Shown: positions 11,001-21,131 of the stretch, piece after piece
Position numbering within the stretch: position 1 is the first letter of the stretch
How the letters are laid out: every line of letters begins with the position of its first letter
NCBI GenBank assembly: GCA_903861145.1
Contig: CAIOTH010000033.1
Location: 62,001 to 126,000, forward strand
Length of the DNA: 64,000 nt
Direction of reading: 5' to 3'
Origin: an uncultured Bacteroidota bacterium
Lineage (GTDB): Bacteria > Bacteroidota > Bacteroidia > Chitinophagales > LD1
The notes under the pieces: model-generated
The model's database searches: none
The model's input: only the letters and a program-made list of their open reading frames with translations
What the model was told of the DNA's origin: nothing
Program-made: the position numbers and the translations under genes

Positions 11001-13702
11001 GGCGTAACCGAAATATTAGCCGCACTACCCTGGCAAGCCGTAGCGCTATGCGGCGTAAGCGATAATGTTTGAACCGTTACCGTCCCCGAATCAACCGGTG
11101 CATTGCATTGTGCGGTATAGGTTACATGGTAAGTAGATGTAACTAACGGGCTTACAATAATTGAAGATGTTACTTCACCACCCGGCAACCAACTATAAGT
11201 GCCGCCGGCCATAGAGGGCGTTGCCGATAAAGTTGCTGTATCTCCCCTGCAAATGGCGGTATCGTTAACAGTAACGGTAGCCAGTTGCAAAACGGTAACA
11301 TGCACCGAGTCAACAACTGGTGCACCGGTTGGCGGCGTATAAGTAACAATATAGGTGGTGGTGATTGTAGGGCTAACATTTATAATGGCAGTATTGTAGC
11401 CACCCGGTGTCCACGCATAAGTTCCACCGGTTGGCGAAGCTGTTAACGAAAGCTGCACCGAATTGCCTCTACAAATCGTAGTATCCGGCGAAATGGAATC
11501 ACTACCACAATGTATGTGCACCGTATCGGTAACAGCGGTGCCCCCGCAATCGGTATTCCACTGCACCTGCACGTAATAGGTACCGGGGCTTAAACCGGTT
11601 GCAGTATTGGTAACACTTGCCGATGAAGTACTTTGGCTAACCACATTATTATTGGCATCTAACCACACATAATTAAACACTACCGGGTTCAAATTAGCCG
11701 ATGGCGTTACGGTTGCAGTAGCCGTGTTGCACGTAGTGGTATGAGCCACCGTAAAATCCTGCACCACCGAGCAGTTGGTGCTAAGTGTGGCTATATAGGT
11801 GCCCACCATGCTATCGCCGGTTACATACAACAGGTTATTGCTCGAATTATACTTTACATCAAAAACCACATCTCCTGCAAACCCAACTCCCAATGGTATA
11901 TCTGCACCGGGCGTAAACGTGGCGCCGTTAAACGTAAAGGTTTTTATTACCCCACGGCCACCTACATAAACATGGTCGCAATTATCAACCGCTATGCCGG
12001 CCTGGTATTTTTGCACATAACCCGCAATGGCATATGATGTACCCACCATGGCACCGTTAGCATATTGATAAGCCGCCACATTGGTTCCATCGTAGTAATA
12101 CAGGTAATTACTGTTAGATGCCAGCCCGTTAAACCAATTACCAGCGCCCCAATAAGGGTCGTTCGCCACTTCCTGGAAAGGAGTGAAGGTTGAATTGGCA
12201 TTCCACACAAAGCCATTGTAGGTGCTGTTAACTTTATAAATGGTATTGGTGTAAGGCAGTATGCCAAGCCCGTCATTAATAATAACGTACAAATTACCTG
12301 CCGTATCATAAGTGCCGCACAAAATATCCTGGAAATCGCCCGATGTTATACCGGTTATGTTGGCCGTGCTAACCACGCCGGTAACAGGGTTAATTGAACC
12401 CATGTTCAAATTGCTGTTAGTGCCGCCGCCAAGGGCAAGCACATTATCCTGTATGCAGTTATAAGCAAACCCCCACGCCTCCTGAAAATTACTGTTCACC
12501 ACCGAAATAAAATTATCATACAAGCCTGCAGCGCTAATCCTCACAATCTGCGAACCGCTGCCCACATAACCGGGGCTCATATAACTTTTGCCACTTGTTT
12601 TTTCAGTAATAAACCCGCCAATTTCATTCCACCCCACACCAATCGTCGACCAGCCTACTGATGTAACATTACCCATAAACGTCCACTGGTAAACCCCACC
12701 CGAACTATATTTTGCTACCTGGAAATACGTGCTTATATCCTGGTCGTATGTCGGCCCTGCACCGTAAACAAGCAAATTGCCCAGGTAATCATAATCAACA
12801 CGCAGGCCCACGTTTTCAGGAGGTAGCTGGGTCATCACAACCACCCAGGGGTCAATCACCATAGCCTGCCGGTTATCATATCCCTGCGGAAACTGAAACT
12901 GCACCGTTTTATTACTGACAGAAAACTGCGAAGCCACCTTTACCCCACCGGTGGTATAGGTTACCGGAGCATGTTGCACCAAATCTCCCGAACGTGTATG
13001 CACAACCACATCACCGTCGGCGTTTTTAAACACCTTTTTAAGCATGCCACTGTAAACCATCTTAACCTGTGCCGGGTCAGCACCGGGGCTAACAATTAGG
13101 TTATATTCTATCCCTCCTTTGTCGGGGAAATAATATTCAACATCAATACCGGGGTAAAGCTGTTTGTAAACAATGCGCTGGTAGCCCTCGGTGGTCAGGT
13201 TTTTGTAACCTGCACCTTCGCGCTTAATGTAATTGTAGTAACCCTCGCCTTTTTCCTTTACCTCAATTTGCGGATGCGGATTGGCCCCCTCAAAATCCAT
13301 CGTTATAATACTGGTGCTAATTGGCACACGGCCTTCTTCTTCCTTTTCAGCACCCTTATGCTTGCGGTATTCTTTTTCTTTCTCCTTAATTAACTCTTCC
13401 TGCTCCTTTTTATCAATGCACTGTATTTTGTAAATAACGCCGGTCTCGGTAAAAAAGGCGTTTACTTTATTATGGTTGGTATAGTATAAAACCTGCCTGC
13501 CTTTATAAGGCTCAACAATATTCCGGTTTTCGAGAAATACCGCCGATTTAAAAATATCAATATTGCTAAAGTTGAACTTGGGAAGAGCCTTTGTATTTGA
13601 AGCCTGTTGTGCGTTAAGCCCCATTACCTGCACAAGCATAACAACTACAATCATTACTGAATGAATTGGCTTAAGCCCGTACTGCCGGTAAAGTTTCATC
13701 AT
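8084..13702 (-). CDS. Very large Ig-like repeat protein with T9SS type B (gliding motility-associated) C-terminal sorting domain
   Basis: 1872 aa. C-terminus 'VFIPNVFTPNGDGNNDIFYVYGP...FNIKIFNRWGEKVFES..QQTGWDGRFKG' is a classic gliding-motility CTD. About ten Ig-like repeats with 'C.G....L.A.PS..GGTY.W.PGG...' pattern. Confidence 0.9.
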   Translation of the reverse strand: MMKLYRQYGLKPIHSVMIVVVMLVQVMGLNAQQASNTKALPKFNFSNIDIFKSAVFLENRNIVEPYKGRQVLYYTNHNKVNAFFTETGVIYKIQCIDKKEQEELIKEKEKEYRKHKGAEKEEEGRVPISTSIITMDFEGANPHPQIEVKEKGEGYYNYIKREGAGYKNLTTEGYQRIVYKQLYPGIDVEYYFPDKGGIEYNLIVSPGADPAQVKMVYSGMLKKVFKNADGDVVVHTRSGDLVQHAPVTYTTGGVKVASQFSVSNKTVQFQFPQGYDNRQAMVIDPWVVVMTQLPPENVGLRVDYDYLGNLLVYGAGPTYDQDISTYFQVAKYSSGGVYQWTFMGNVTSVGWSTIGVGWNEIGGFITEKTSGKSYMSPGYVGSGSQIVRISAAGLYDNFISVVNSNFQEAWGFAYNCIQDNVLALGGGTNSNLNMGSINPVTGVVSTANITGITSGDFQDILCGTYDTAGNLYVIINDGLGILPYTNTIYKVNSTYNGFVWNANSTFTPFQEVANDPYWGAGNWFNGLASNSNYLYYYDGTNVAAYQYANGAMVGTSYAIAGYVQKYQAGIAVDNCDHVYVGGRGVIKTFTFNGATFTPGADIPLGVGFAGDVVFDVKYNSSNNLLYVTGDSMVGTYIATLSTNCSVVQDFTVAHTTTCNTATATVTPSANLNPVVFNYVWLDANNNVVSQSTSSASVTNTATGLSPGTYYVQVQWNTDCGGTAVTDTVHIHCGSDSISPDTTICRGNSVQLSLTASPTGGTYAWTPGGYNTAIINVSPTITTTYIVTYTPPTGAPVVDSVHVTVLQLATVTVNDTAICRGDTATLSATPSMAGGTYSWLPGGEVTSSIIVSPLVTSTYHVTYTAQCNAPVDSGTVTVQTLSLTPHSATACQGSAANISVTPSTGGGTYLWMPGGYNTQAISVSPVNAGSHTYTVTYTQALCTAVDSAFAVIDSMPTLAIANDTICQGSQAALNSVASLPGGTYSWAPGNFATANIAISPTQTTTYRLSYNVAGCMAIDSAAVVVDAMPVLTMTGDSVCLGNQGQVSVSASIAGGNYLWTTGETTAAINASPTVTTAYTVTYTEALCVVSASTGINVMQPPTLTPHGTTVCQGSTANISVTPSITGGSYLWAPGGFNTQAITVVPINTGSYEYTVTYTQGLCTVIDSAALLVDSIPVLAIANDTICQGSQGSLQAVASLPGGTYSWAPGNFGTANISISPTQTTTYRLAYNLAGCIAVDSAAAVVDPMPVLTMTGDSVCIGMPGQVSASPSVNGGTYLWSTNDNTASATISPGSTTSYTVTYTAALCVVSGSATITVLALPTLAVTGDTVCSGTAVNLTATPTYGIGTYSWSPGGYQTQTVSVSPMLSTTYTVTFTMAGCGIAVDSAMIKEWPIPTVTTTDTAFCNGFSGSISATPSVQGGTYQWAPGGGNTPAITVSPGATTVYTVTYNAHGCIATGNATATVHTNPTVQVTGTNATCGVPNGIEVAQTTSGAVPYTYLWSNAATTATINQLAGNQAYSLTVLDTYQCSVTGSAFISQATVVTAAATGVNERCPGYSDGWAGATAAGGLTPYSYIWSNQQPTTNISGLAPGNYVVTVSDITGCTASAQVSILDAAANTFNATAQPTSCYGPQYQDGSLSVAPVTMLRSPYRYALNAGAYQSNDTFTNLAYGFYNVTVMDDSGCIVTINNIDVPEAAEAYLSVTPADATVNLGQTVTLAANLEPYPVSSIVSYLWSPGEFLSCVTCPNPVVTPYSSVMTYTVALVYNDHCTIDAAVTVHMDDNPDVFIPNVFTPNGDGNNDIFYVYGPNIKQFNIKIFNRWGEKVFESNDQQTGWDGRFKGIMQEPNVFVYETYIVLLDNTTFHKTGSVTLVR

Positions 13703-13902
13703 ATCAACGGGGGTTTAGTTGATAGTGTCCTTGTATTGATTTAAAATTAAGCAATAAGGTTGTATTTGGGGGAATTAGTTTTTGCACAACTCCTCTTAGC
13801 TTTTCTCGCCCTTCGCGGGCTTGGAAAAGCTAATTACTCATTAAATGTGGTTATGGAAGCTCAGGGGCCCGAAATAGGAGGTGAGTGTCGGGTAAAGAGG
13901 CC

Positions 13903-16200
13903 TTACTCCATCACCATTTTACCTGTATAAACCCTCTCGCCGTTACTCAGTTTCACTACATAAACTCCCGTAGCTGCGGCAAGGTGTATTTGTTGGCTAA
14001 AACCCGAAGGCTTATCTTTTATCTCGCCCAGGTAAACGCGCTGGCCCAGCACATTGTAAATTTCGAGCTGCCCGTTTTGTATGCCTTGATTTACCTCAAT
14101 AGTAAAATCATCTTTTGCGGGGTTGGGATAAATGCTGATGCCGCCGGTTTGCAGTTGCTCAACTCCGGTACATATTGGCAGGGCAAAAGTATCGGCAAAA
14201 GAAGATACGCAACCAAACTGCGAAATGGTAAGCGCAACAAACGCCGTATCCTGAGGGCCCGTCCAGTTTACCGTAAAGCCACCCTGGCTAGTATTAATAA
14301 TATTGGCACCATCTAAATTCCAGCTAAAAGTAGCACCTACCGATGCATTACCTGTAAAATGAATAGTATCAATACCACCATTACAAAGTGGCCCAGTCAG
14401 GCTGAATGATACATTAGCCACCGGGTTTACGGTTACGGTTACCGAAGCATTGCTTTGGCAACCATCGCTGCTGGTGATTACGGTATAGGTTTGTGTAACA
14501 ATATTGCTACCGGTTGCAGATAAACTAACCGTTGGGCTCGAAGCCGTGGTACTGTTTAGGCCTACCGAAGGGCTCCATGAATAAGCATAACCCGAGGTTG
14601 CTGCTATGCCTATTACTGCGCTACTATCGCCGCATATGGTAACATTAGTACCTGCATCAGAAACCGGTATTGCATTTACAGTTACCGGAACTGTTACCAG
14701 TGCCGATGTGCACCCCCCGTTAGCCACGGTTAAGGTGATGTTCTTTGTGCCCGATGAAATCCAATTTACCTGGAAAGGCCCGGTACCGCTACCCGAAAAC
14801 ACATTACCCCCGCCAAAATTCCAGGTGTAAGTTTCATTCGCGTTACCGGTTCCGGTATACGTAATGGTAGAGTTTTGACCCTCGCATACCGGAGACATAG
14901 CCGTAAACGTTGCAGTTGGTGCCGGCCCGTTGGCTATGGTTATATTAATAGTGGTATCGGCCGAACAGGCCACAGATGTTATTGTTAGTTTTACGGGATA
15001 AGTACCGGTGCTTGCAAAAACATAGGTAGGGTTTTGGCTCGTACTATCAGTAGTGCCATCGTTATTAAAATCCCAGGCCCAGCTTGTTATAGTTCCCGAT
15101 GGAGTTGAAAGGTCATTAAACTGTGTAGCTCCGCCTGCGCAACCACCGGTTATTGAAAAACTAGCATGCAGTGAATTAAAATTGGCTGGTATCAGTGTAT
15201 CTAGTACAAAAGTATCGGGTTGATTGCCCAGCGTGGTTATGGTTACGCTATAATCGCCGGGTTGGTTAATGCTAATGCTATTGGTATCGCTACGGCCAAC
15301 TATTCCGGGCCCCGCCCAGCTATAAGTTGCTCCGCCCGGTGCTGCAGTTAGCATTGCGCCTAGCGCCGCGCAACCACCGGTAGCGCTTACGCTAATACCC
15401 TGCGGCGAGGTTTCAGCATCAATATACGCATACGCATAATGTGAGCCTGCGCATCCTGATGGCAAACAGCCGCGTGTTGTAAAAGTGATCGTAACCCTTT
15501 GGCCTATGTAAGCACTTAATGGCACCAAAACGCTGGTCCAGGGTTTCCAAAAAACGTTACTGGCTAAAATATTGTTAAACCCGCCAATGGTGGCTGCCGT
15601 GGTGGCATCAACCTGGTAATCGGCAACCGGTATGGCATTGCCACTGCTATCCTTCATGCCAATATTAAAGTAAGGCTGCTGGCCTGCAGCGTGCCCCCCA
15701 TCATTTAAAACCACGGCGTAGTGATAAATGAAATTGCTGTTGCCTGTGGTAACCAAAAAGGAGTACGAGGTAGTTTCACCATCACCGGTGGCATCGCTGC
15801 CTACAGTTTGCCACATGTTACCCATACGTGACGAGTAATTACCCCCACCCGGCCAAACCATAGGTAGGGTAGCGCCAAGGCTCGTGAGATTGGGGTCATT
15901 ACCGCCGGCCGTTGTGGTTATGATATGGCTATATTCGTTTGTTGGATCGCTGGCGGGGTCGTTATTGGGGCCCTGGTTAAAGCCAACGCTATCTAAAGGG
16001 TTTGTATCACCGCAACCTGCACATTGGCCCAGCAAGTAAGTACCCGAACATTGATGAGCAGAGAAAGTACCCGTCCAACCCGCAAAAGTGCCGCTTTCAA
16101 AACCAGTGTTGCTTTGAGCGCTTAACATATTAAGGCCCGGTAACAGGCTAAGCAAAACGATTGAAACGATAACAGAAGATTGCGTAGCTCTCTTTTTCAT
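13903..16200 (-). CDS. PKD domain-containing secreted protein with T9SS type A sorting domain
   Basis: Signal peptide; PKD motif 'ITSWAWDFNNDGTTDSTSQNPTYVFASTGTYPVKLTI'; C-terminal 'ISIYPNPAKDDFTIEV...LEIYNVLGQRVY...GVYVVKLSNGERVYTGKMVME'. Confidence 0.9.
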   Translation of the reverse strand: MKKRATQSSVIVSIVLLSLLPGLNMLSAQSNTGFESGTFAGWTGTFSAHQCSGTYLLGQCAGCGDTNPLDSVGFNQGPNNDPASDPTNEYSHIITTTAGGNDPNLTSLGATLPMVWPGGGNYSSRMGNMWQTVGSDATGDGETTSYSFLVTTGNSNFIYHYAVVLNDGGHAAGQQPYFNIGMKDSSGNAIPVADYQVDATTAATIGGFNNILASNVFWKPWTSVLVPLSAYIGQRVTITFTTRGCLPSGCAGSHYAYAYIDAETSPQGISVSATGGCAALGAMLTAAPGGATYSWAGPGIVGRSDTNSISINQPGDYSVTITTLGNQPDTFVLDTLIPANFNSLHASFSITGGCAGGATQFNDLSTPSGTITSWAWDFNNDGTTDSTSQNPTYVFASTGTYPVKLTITSVACSADTTINITIANGPAPTATFTAMSPVCEGQNSTITYTGTGNANETYTWNFGGGNVFSGSGTGPFQVNWISSGTKNITLTVANGGCTSALVTVPVTVNAIPVSDAGTNVTICGDSSAVIGIAATSGYAYSWSPSVGLNSTTASSPTVSLSATGSNIVTQTYTVITSSDGCQSNASVTVTVNPVANVSFSLTGPLCNGGIDTIHFTGNASVGATFSWNLDGANIINTSQGGFTVNWTGPQDTAFVALTISQFGCVSSFADTFALPICTGVEQLQTGGISIYPNPAKDDFTIEVNQGIQNGQLEIYNVLGQRVYLGEIKDKPSGFSQQIHLAAATGVYVVKLSNGERVYTGKMVME

Positions 16201-16328
16201 AGCGGGCGGTTTGTAGTGGCATAAAGATATATCGGTTTGAATTAAAAAACAATTCTATTTAACAGAGATATTACACAACGAAAATGGTGTTTTACAATGC
16301 CCCGGTTTTATTTGGTGGGTGCCGTACA

Positions 16329-16372
16329 TAAAAAATCCCCACACTGCTGTCATTAACAGAGGTGCGGGGATT
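16329..16372 (-). terminator. Rho-independent terminator for the collagen-like gene
   Basis: On the minus strand AATCCCCGCAC..ctgttaatgacag..GTGTGGGGATT is followed by TTTTTT. Confidence 0.65.
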
Positions 16373-16388
16373 AAGTTTCTCTTGCAAG

Positions 16389-18551
16389 TTATCTTACAAG
16401 TAATCGCTCAACTTGTTTTTGAAGTGCGTCAATTTGTTTTTGTTGTTTTTCGATGATGGTTTTTTGCTCGTCAATCATTTTTTGTTGCTCCTGCATACCT
16501 TTTACCAAGGGTACTACAAAATCGCCATAGCTAAGGCTATAGGTATCGTGACTGTTAGCCGGTTTAACCAATCCGCAGAAATCGTAACCTGCATTTTGCG
16601 CAGCTTCTTCAACCTGCTGTGCGCTAAAGCCGCTGTATAAAACGTGCTCTTTAGTAGCTATAGCATTATCCCAAAACGTTCCTTTAAAAATTTCGTTGGC
16701 TTTGCTGCCGTAAGTAAAGTCGTTCAGTTTACGTACATCTAAATTGTAAGTAATTGGTTGTAGCTGCATAATAAAGTCAAGTCCGTGAGTTTCATCGCTA
16801 ATATTTTTCTTAAAGCGTATATCGCTTAGCGCTGTAATAGTTTGGGTATTGCACTTAACAGCAACCACCGAGCTATTGCCCAACACCACTGTGTTGCCAA
16901 ACGCTGTAGTAGCGCCGTAACCCAATAACGTAACGTTGCTTGTGCTATCGGCCACCAGGTCGGCACTAACTCCCACCGCAGTGTTAAAATGGGCACCTGC
17001 ATTGGTTGCAAGTGCGTTATAACCTACTGCCACGTTACTGTAACCTGTGGTATCGCCTTTAAGCGCGCCCGAGCCAATTGCAGTATTTTGAAAACCGGTT
17101 GTATTTTTGCTAACCGCCGCGTAACCCAGTGCCACGTTATCGTGCCCCGTGGTATTAACATAAAGCGATTGATAACCCGCTGCTACGTTATTAGAACCGC
17201 TGGTATTACTATTAAGTGAAAAAACACCATTAGCCACGTTACTGCCGCCCGTAGTGTTTGATGCCAAAGCAGCTACACCAACAGCAGTGTTAAAGTTACC
17301 GCCTATATTATAATGCAGCGCAGTTGCACCCACCGCAGTATTACCCGCACCATGGGTGTTTGCCCAAAGTGCCGAATCGCCAATGGCCGTGGTATAGGCA
17401 CCGGTATTGTTAGCACCTGCTACATAGCCAAAGTAGGTTTCGTTTTTGCTAACATTAAGTAAACCGGCTATTTGCGAGTTTACTTCAAACTTAAGATCAT
17501 TGGCATCTGCCGTTCCAATAAAGTTAACAGCCACGCTGGTGCCGGTATTGCCTGTTAGTCCCCACGCACTGCCACCGCCACCTGTGCCTGTTGGCCCGGT
17601 AGCGCCTACAGCACCATCGTTACCACTAGGGCCCGTAGCGCCTGTTACACCGGTAGCGCCATTGTTACCATTATTGCCACTTGGGCCTGTTGAGCCACCA
17701 CCTGCGCCGGTAACACCTGTTGGGCCGGTTGGCCCTGTGGCACCGCCACCAACACCGGTTACACCCTGGCTACCTGTTGGGCCAGTTACGCCTGTTGCAC
17801 CGTTATTACCGTTACTTCCTGTTGCACCTGTTGCGCCCGCAGTGCCATTGTTACCGCTTGGGCCTGTAGCACCACCACCGCTACCTGTAGCACCGGTAGG
17901 TCCCACATCGCCTGTTGCACCTTGTAAACCGGTGCCGGTTGAGCCTGTTGGGCCTGTTGCACCTGTGCTACCTACTGCGCCTGTAACGCCTTGGGGGCCT
18001 GTAGGGCCGCCACCCGGGCCGGTTGAGCCTACATTACCCGTTGGGCCAACATCACCGGTACTACCTGTGGCACCGTTATTACCATTATTACCATTGCTTC
18101 CGCTGGGGCCTGTTGGGCCTGTAGCACCGGTATTGCCCGGTGCGCCCTGTGCACCCGTGCTGCCTGCATTGGCTGCATATAACGCATAAGGCACGCTCAG
18201 CAATTCGTTAGTGCCCATATCAACATAACTGGTACCGCCGGCAGGGTCAAGCTGCACTTGCAAAAATTTGGCGCCTACGCCCCAGTTAACTACGCTTAAA
18301 TTGCCCGTGCTGCCAATGGCAACCGTAGCAAGGCCAAAGCCGTTTGTTGTTACCTGGAAACTTTCCTGGTAAACCACGGTGCCGGTGGCTGTGCTATCAT
18401 GTATCTGAAAACGGAAGCTTACCAATTGGTTGGCAGCAACCGAGCCGTTGGCATTACGCACCACGGCCTGGTAATTCATGCTTTGCGGAGATTGTGCGCC
18501 CAGCAACAATACAGCCATAAACATGGTTAATGAGGATATAAGTTTTTTCAT
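16389..18551 (-). CDS. Collagen-like repeat / YadA-head-like repeat protein with S74-type (tail-fibre chaperone) C-terminus
   Basis: Signal peptide [20 protein letters not shown] (start re-called from 18584 to 18551); G-x-T/G-x-x collagen-like block; 'NTAVGxxAL..NTTG' head-like repeats; '[29 protein letters not shown]' S74-like region; C-terminal coiled coil. Confidence 0.85.
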   Translation of the reverse strand: MKKLISSLTMFMAVLLLGAQSPQSMNYQAVVRNANGSVAANQLVSFRFQIHDSTATGTVVYQESFQVTTNGFGLATVAIGSTGNLSVVNWGVGAKFLQVQLDPAGGTSYVDMGTNELLSVPYALYAANAGSTGAQGAPGNTGATGPTGPSGSNGNNGNNGATGSTGDVGPTGNVGSTGPGGGPTGPQGVTGAVGSTGATGPTGSTGTGLQGATGDVGPTGATGSGGGATGPSGNNGTAGATGATGSNGNNGATGVTGPTGSQGVTGVGGGATGPTGPTGVTGAGGGSTGPSGNNGNNGATGVTGATGPSGNDGAVGATGPTGTGGGGSAWGLTGNTGTSVAVNFIGTADANDLKFEVNSQIAGLLNVSKNETYFGYVAGANNTGAYTTAIGDSALWANTHGAGNTAVGATALHYNIGGNFNTAVGVAALASNTTGGSNVANGVFSLNSNTSGSNNVAAGYQSLYVNTTGHDNVALGYAAVSKNTTGFQNTAIGSGALKGDTTGYSNVAVGYNALATNAGAHFNTAVGVSADLVADSTSNVTLLGYGATTAFGNTVVLGNSSVVAVKCNTQTITALSDIRFKKNISDETHGLDFIMQLQPITYNLDVRKLNDFTYGSKANEIFKGTFWDNAIATKEHVLYSGFSAQQVEEAAQNAGYDFCGLVKPANSHDTYSLSYGDFVVPLVKGMQEQQKMIDEQKTIIEKQQKQIDALQKQVERLLVR

Positions 18552-18802
18552 GCCTAAATATTTTTTAAATGAGGTGTAAATCAAATATAGGAAAGCCTTT
18601 TTGATTTCACACTCTGATGCTTTATATGACTACTGGTGGTTAGGTTTATTAAATAAGATGGGGGCAGTTTTAACAAATTGTGGATGCAGAGAAGGCAGGC
18701 GACCTGTGCATTTCTGAAGTCAGGTTTATTACAGGCACAGTCTCTTTCCTGTTATTTGATAGGAACTTACAGTTAACCAAAACCACTTATATTTATAACA
18801 CA

Positions 18803-21124
18803 ATGCCCCGTATGAAAAAGAACTTACTCCTCTTGTTACTCCTAACGCCGTTTTGCCTGTATGTTTTTAGCCAGGGGCAGTTTTACCGCACCATTAAAAT
18901 GGGCAGCATGCACACCGCCGTAAACACCGCACTAACTACAAGCAGCGGTTTTTACCTGGCCGGCGCTGCCGACTCAATGTTATACGTTTTAAGCGCTAAC
19001 GATAGTGTAGTTACCCAATGGGCACAGCTAATGAATTATACCGGCAGCGCAGCAGCAACCGGCCTGCTTTTAAACTACAATAACAAACTGGTTGCAAGCG
19101 GGTACATGCCCCAACAAAATGGTAACAAAGTATACTGCCTTATGGCTTTTACGCCCACCGGCGATACCCTGAAAACTGTTACTTTAAACGATAGCCTGGG
19201 CGACGATTTTGCGGGTGGTATTGTGCAGTTAAAAGATAGCACTTACGTGGTAACCGGTATGGGCCCCGGCGGCGTTGTGGTTATGCACGTTAGTAAAAAC
19301 AGCACCCCCCTTGGCGGTGTGGCATATGGCCCATCGCTTACCGACCATAACCAAAAAATATTACCACTGGCCAACGGCGGCTTTATTATAGCCTGCAATA
19401 ACAGCCAACCCGGCATTGGTAATCAACCCGACTTCAGGCTGCTGCGCTTTGATAACCACGCTAATTTGGTTTGGGCTGGCAGTTACCCTGTGCCGCATGG
19501 TATTGTGGTAAACAACTTTATTATTACTACCGACCGCCAGGTTTTAGTATGTGGCCAGTACGCCGACTCAAGCGTTGCCGGCATCAGTCGCAACCTAATG
19601 TTGGCTAAAATCAGTGTAACCGGTGTGGTAGTTTGGGCTAAGAAGTATACCGGTGCGCAGTTAACCGCCGGGGCCTTTCAATCAGTGGTGCAAACCGCCG
19701 ATGGCGGTTTTGCAGCCTATGGCTCGGCTTCGGGGCCTGCGTATAACGGAACAGATAATTTGCTTCTCAAAACCGATTCGCTGGGCAACATTGCCTGGGC
19801 TAAAACCTACGGCCTTGCCGGCACCGATAGTGGTGTTGCACTTGGCGCATTCAGAAAAGGCTATACTCTTTTTGGTTACGGGTACGACACCACCGGTAAT
19901 TATATCGAGGTTATTGCTACCGATACCCTGGGCAATACCACCTGTCATTACGATTCGGTAACACTGCAACAAAATGCCATTTCTTTAACCTTCGATACTT
20001 TGGTTTTAAACAACACTGCGTTAACCGGTTTTAGCTCCATGCAAGCCAACCTAAACACCGGCAGCCCAATTACCGATACCGTTTGCCCGGCCATAACACC
20101 ACCACCATTTACTTATCATCACTTGCTCGATAGCATTAATATATGGCATTATGCGTTTAATTTTTGTGGTGTAGCTCCGCCGCCACACGGCAACAACTGG
20201 CGCTCGTTAAATGCCTGCGGCGATCCCTATTCGCGCGGCATTCTTTATACAGGTGGCGATACTATTTACAACAACATAACCTATAAGCTATTAAACCAAC
20301 TAAACGGTTGGCCATTTTACGCCGGCGATAGCTGCCTGATGGGTTTTATTCGGGAAGATACACTTAGCGGGAAAGTATATTATTTGCCTGCAGACAGTGC
20401 CAACGAAATTTTGGTTTATAATTTCTCTTTGCAACCCGGTGGTTCAATGTCCATTACTTTTCCATCTCCGTTTGGCCCCGGTTATTGGGAAACCGGTTTA
20501 TACAAACTAAGCTTTATTGATAGCGTTAATATTATACCCGGTTGGCGCAAGCAGTACCACTTAACCTGCGATACCTGCGCGCATAGTAACGAAATTAGCT
20601 GGATAGAAGGAGTTGGAAATATAGCCGATGCCATTTATCCCTATTATCGCAATGGTCAATTTGTTTGCGGGCCATACGAGCAATTAACAGGATGGCAATA
20701 TCATCTTGATAATTTCATTACTTGCTTTGAGCACAATCAAAAAGTTTATTTCGATGTGCCCGCTTTCAATTTAGCGCAACAAGCTGTTACAAACGGATGG
20801 GGGTGGACTGTAGCCGATTCCTGCGACGCAGCCTATCCGGTGGGTGGTATTAACGAACTCAGCAGCCTCTCGTCATTCACTGCATTTCCAAACCCGGCAA
20901 GCAATAAAGTAACTGTGCAACTTAACGTAGCGCAAAGCGCGGGTTTCGATATTTATGTAAAAGATATTACGGGCAAAACCACTACCAGCCATTTGCAACT
21001 GGGCCGGTTAAATACCGGGCTTCATAATGCTGATATAGATATATCAAACCTAAGCCCCGGCTTTTATTTGCTTGAATGCCGAACAGCGGCGGGGTCACTA
21101 TATACCAAAATGGTAAAACAATAA
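18803..21124 (+). CDS. Secreted protein with T9SS type A sorting domain (beta-propeller-like N-terminal part)
   Basis: ORF 18680..21124; signal peptide 'MKKNLLLLLLLTPFCLYVFSQ' suggests start at 18803 or 18812; C-terminal 'FTAFPNPASNKVTVQLNV...GFYLLECRTAAGSLYTKMVKQ'. Confidence 0.85.
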   Translation: MPRMKKNLLLLLLLTPFCLYVFSQGQFYRTIKMGSMHTAVNTALTTSSGFYLAGAADSMLYVLSANDSVVTQWAQLMNYTGSAAATGLLLNYNNKLVASGYMPQQNGNKVYCLMAFTPTGDTLKTVTLNDSLGDDFAGGIVQLKDSTYVVTGMGPGGVVVMHVSKNSTPLGGVAYGPSLTDHNQKILPLANGGFIIACNNSQPGIGNQPDFRLLRFDNHANLVWAGSYPVPHGIVVNNFIITTDRQVLVCGQYADSSVAGISRNLMLAKISVTGVVVWAKKYTGAQLTAGAFQSVVQTADGGFAAYGSASGPAYNGTDNLLLKTDSLGNIAWAKTYGLAGTDSGVALGAFRKGYTLFGYGYDTTGNYIEVIATDTLGNTTCHYDSVTLQQNAISLTFDTLVLNNTALTGFSSMQANLNTGSPITDTVCPAITPPPFTYHHLLDSINIWHYAFNFCGVAPPPHGNNWRSLNACGDPYSRGILYTGGDTIYNNITYKLLNQLNGWPFYAGDSCLMGFIREDTLSGKVYYLPADSANEILVYNFSLQPGGSMSITFPSPFGPGYWETGLYKLSFIDSVNIIPGWRKQYHLTCDTCAHSNEISWIEGVGNIADAIYPYYRNGQFVCGPYEQLTGWQYHLDNFITCFEHNQKVYFDVPAFNLAQQAVTNGWGWTVADSCDAAYPVGGINELSSLSSFTAFPNPASNKVTVQLNVAQSAGFDIYVKDITGKTTTSHLQLGRLNTGLHNADIDISNLSPGFYLLECRTAAGSLYTKMVKQ

Positions 21125-21131
21125 ACCCCGG

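Noticed and set aside
13798-13831. AGCTTTTC...GAAAAGCT inverted repeat with inner GCCC/GGGC stem
   Set aside because: Probably a common intergenic hairpin or terminator-like sequence; not distinctive enough by itself.
17446-18189. 247-aa proline-rich ORF '[25 protein letters not shown]'
   Set aside because: Antisense reading of the collagen-like Gly-x-Thr repeats of the 16389-18551 gene; composition artefact.
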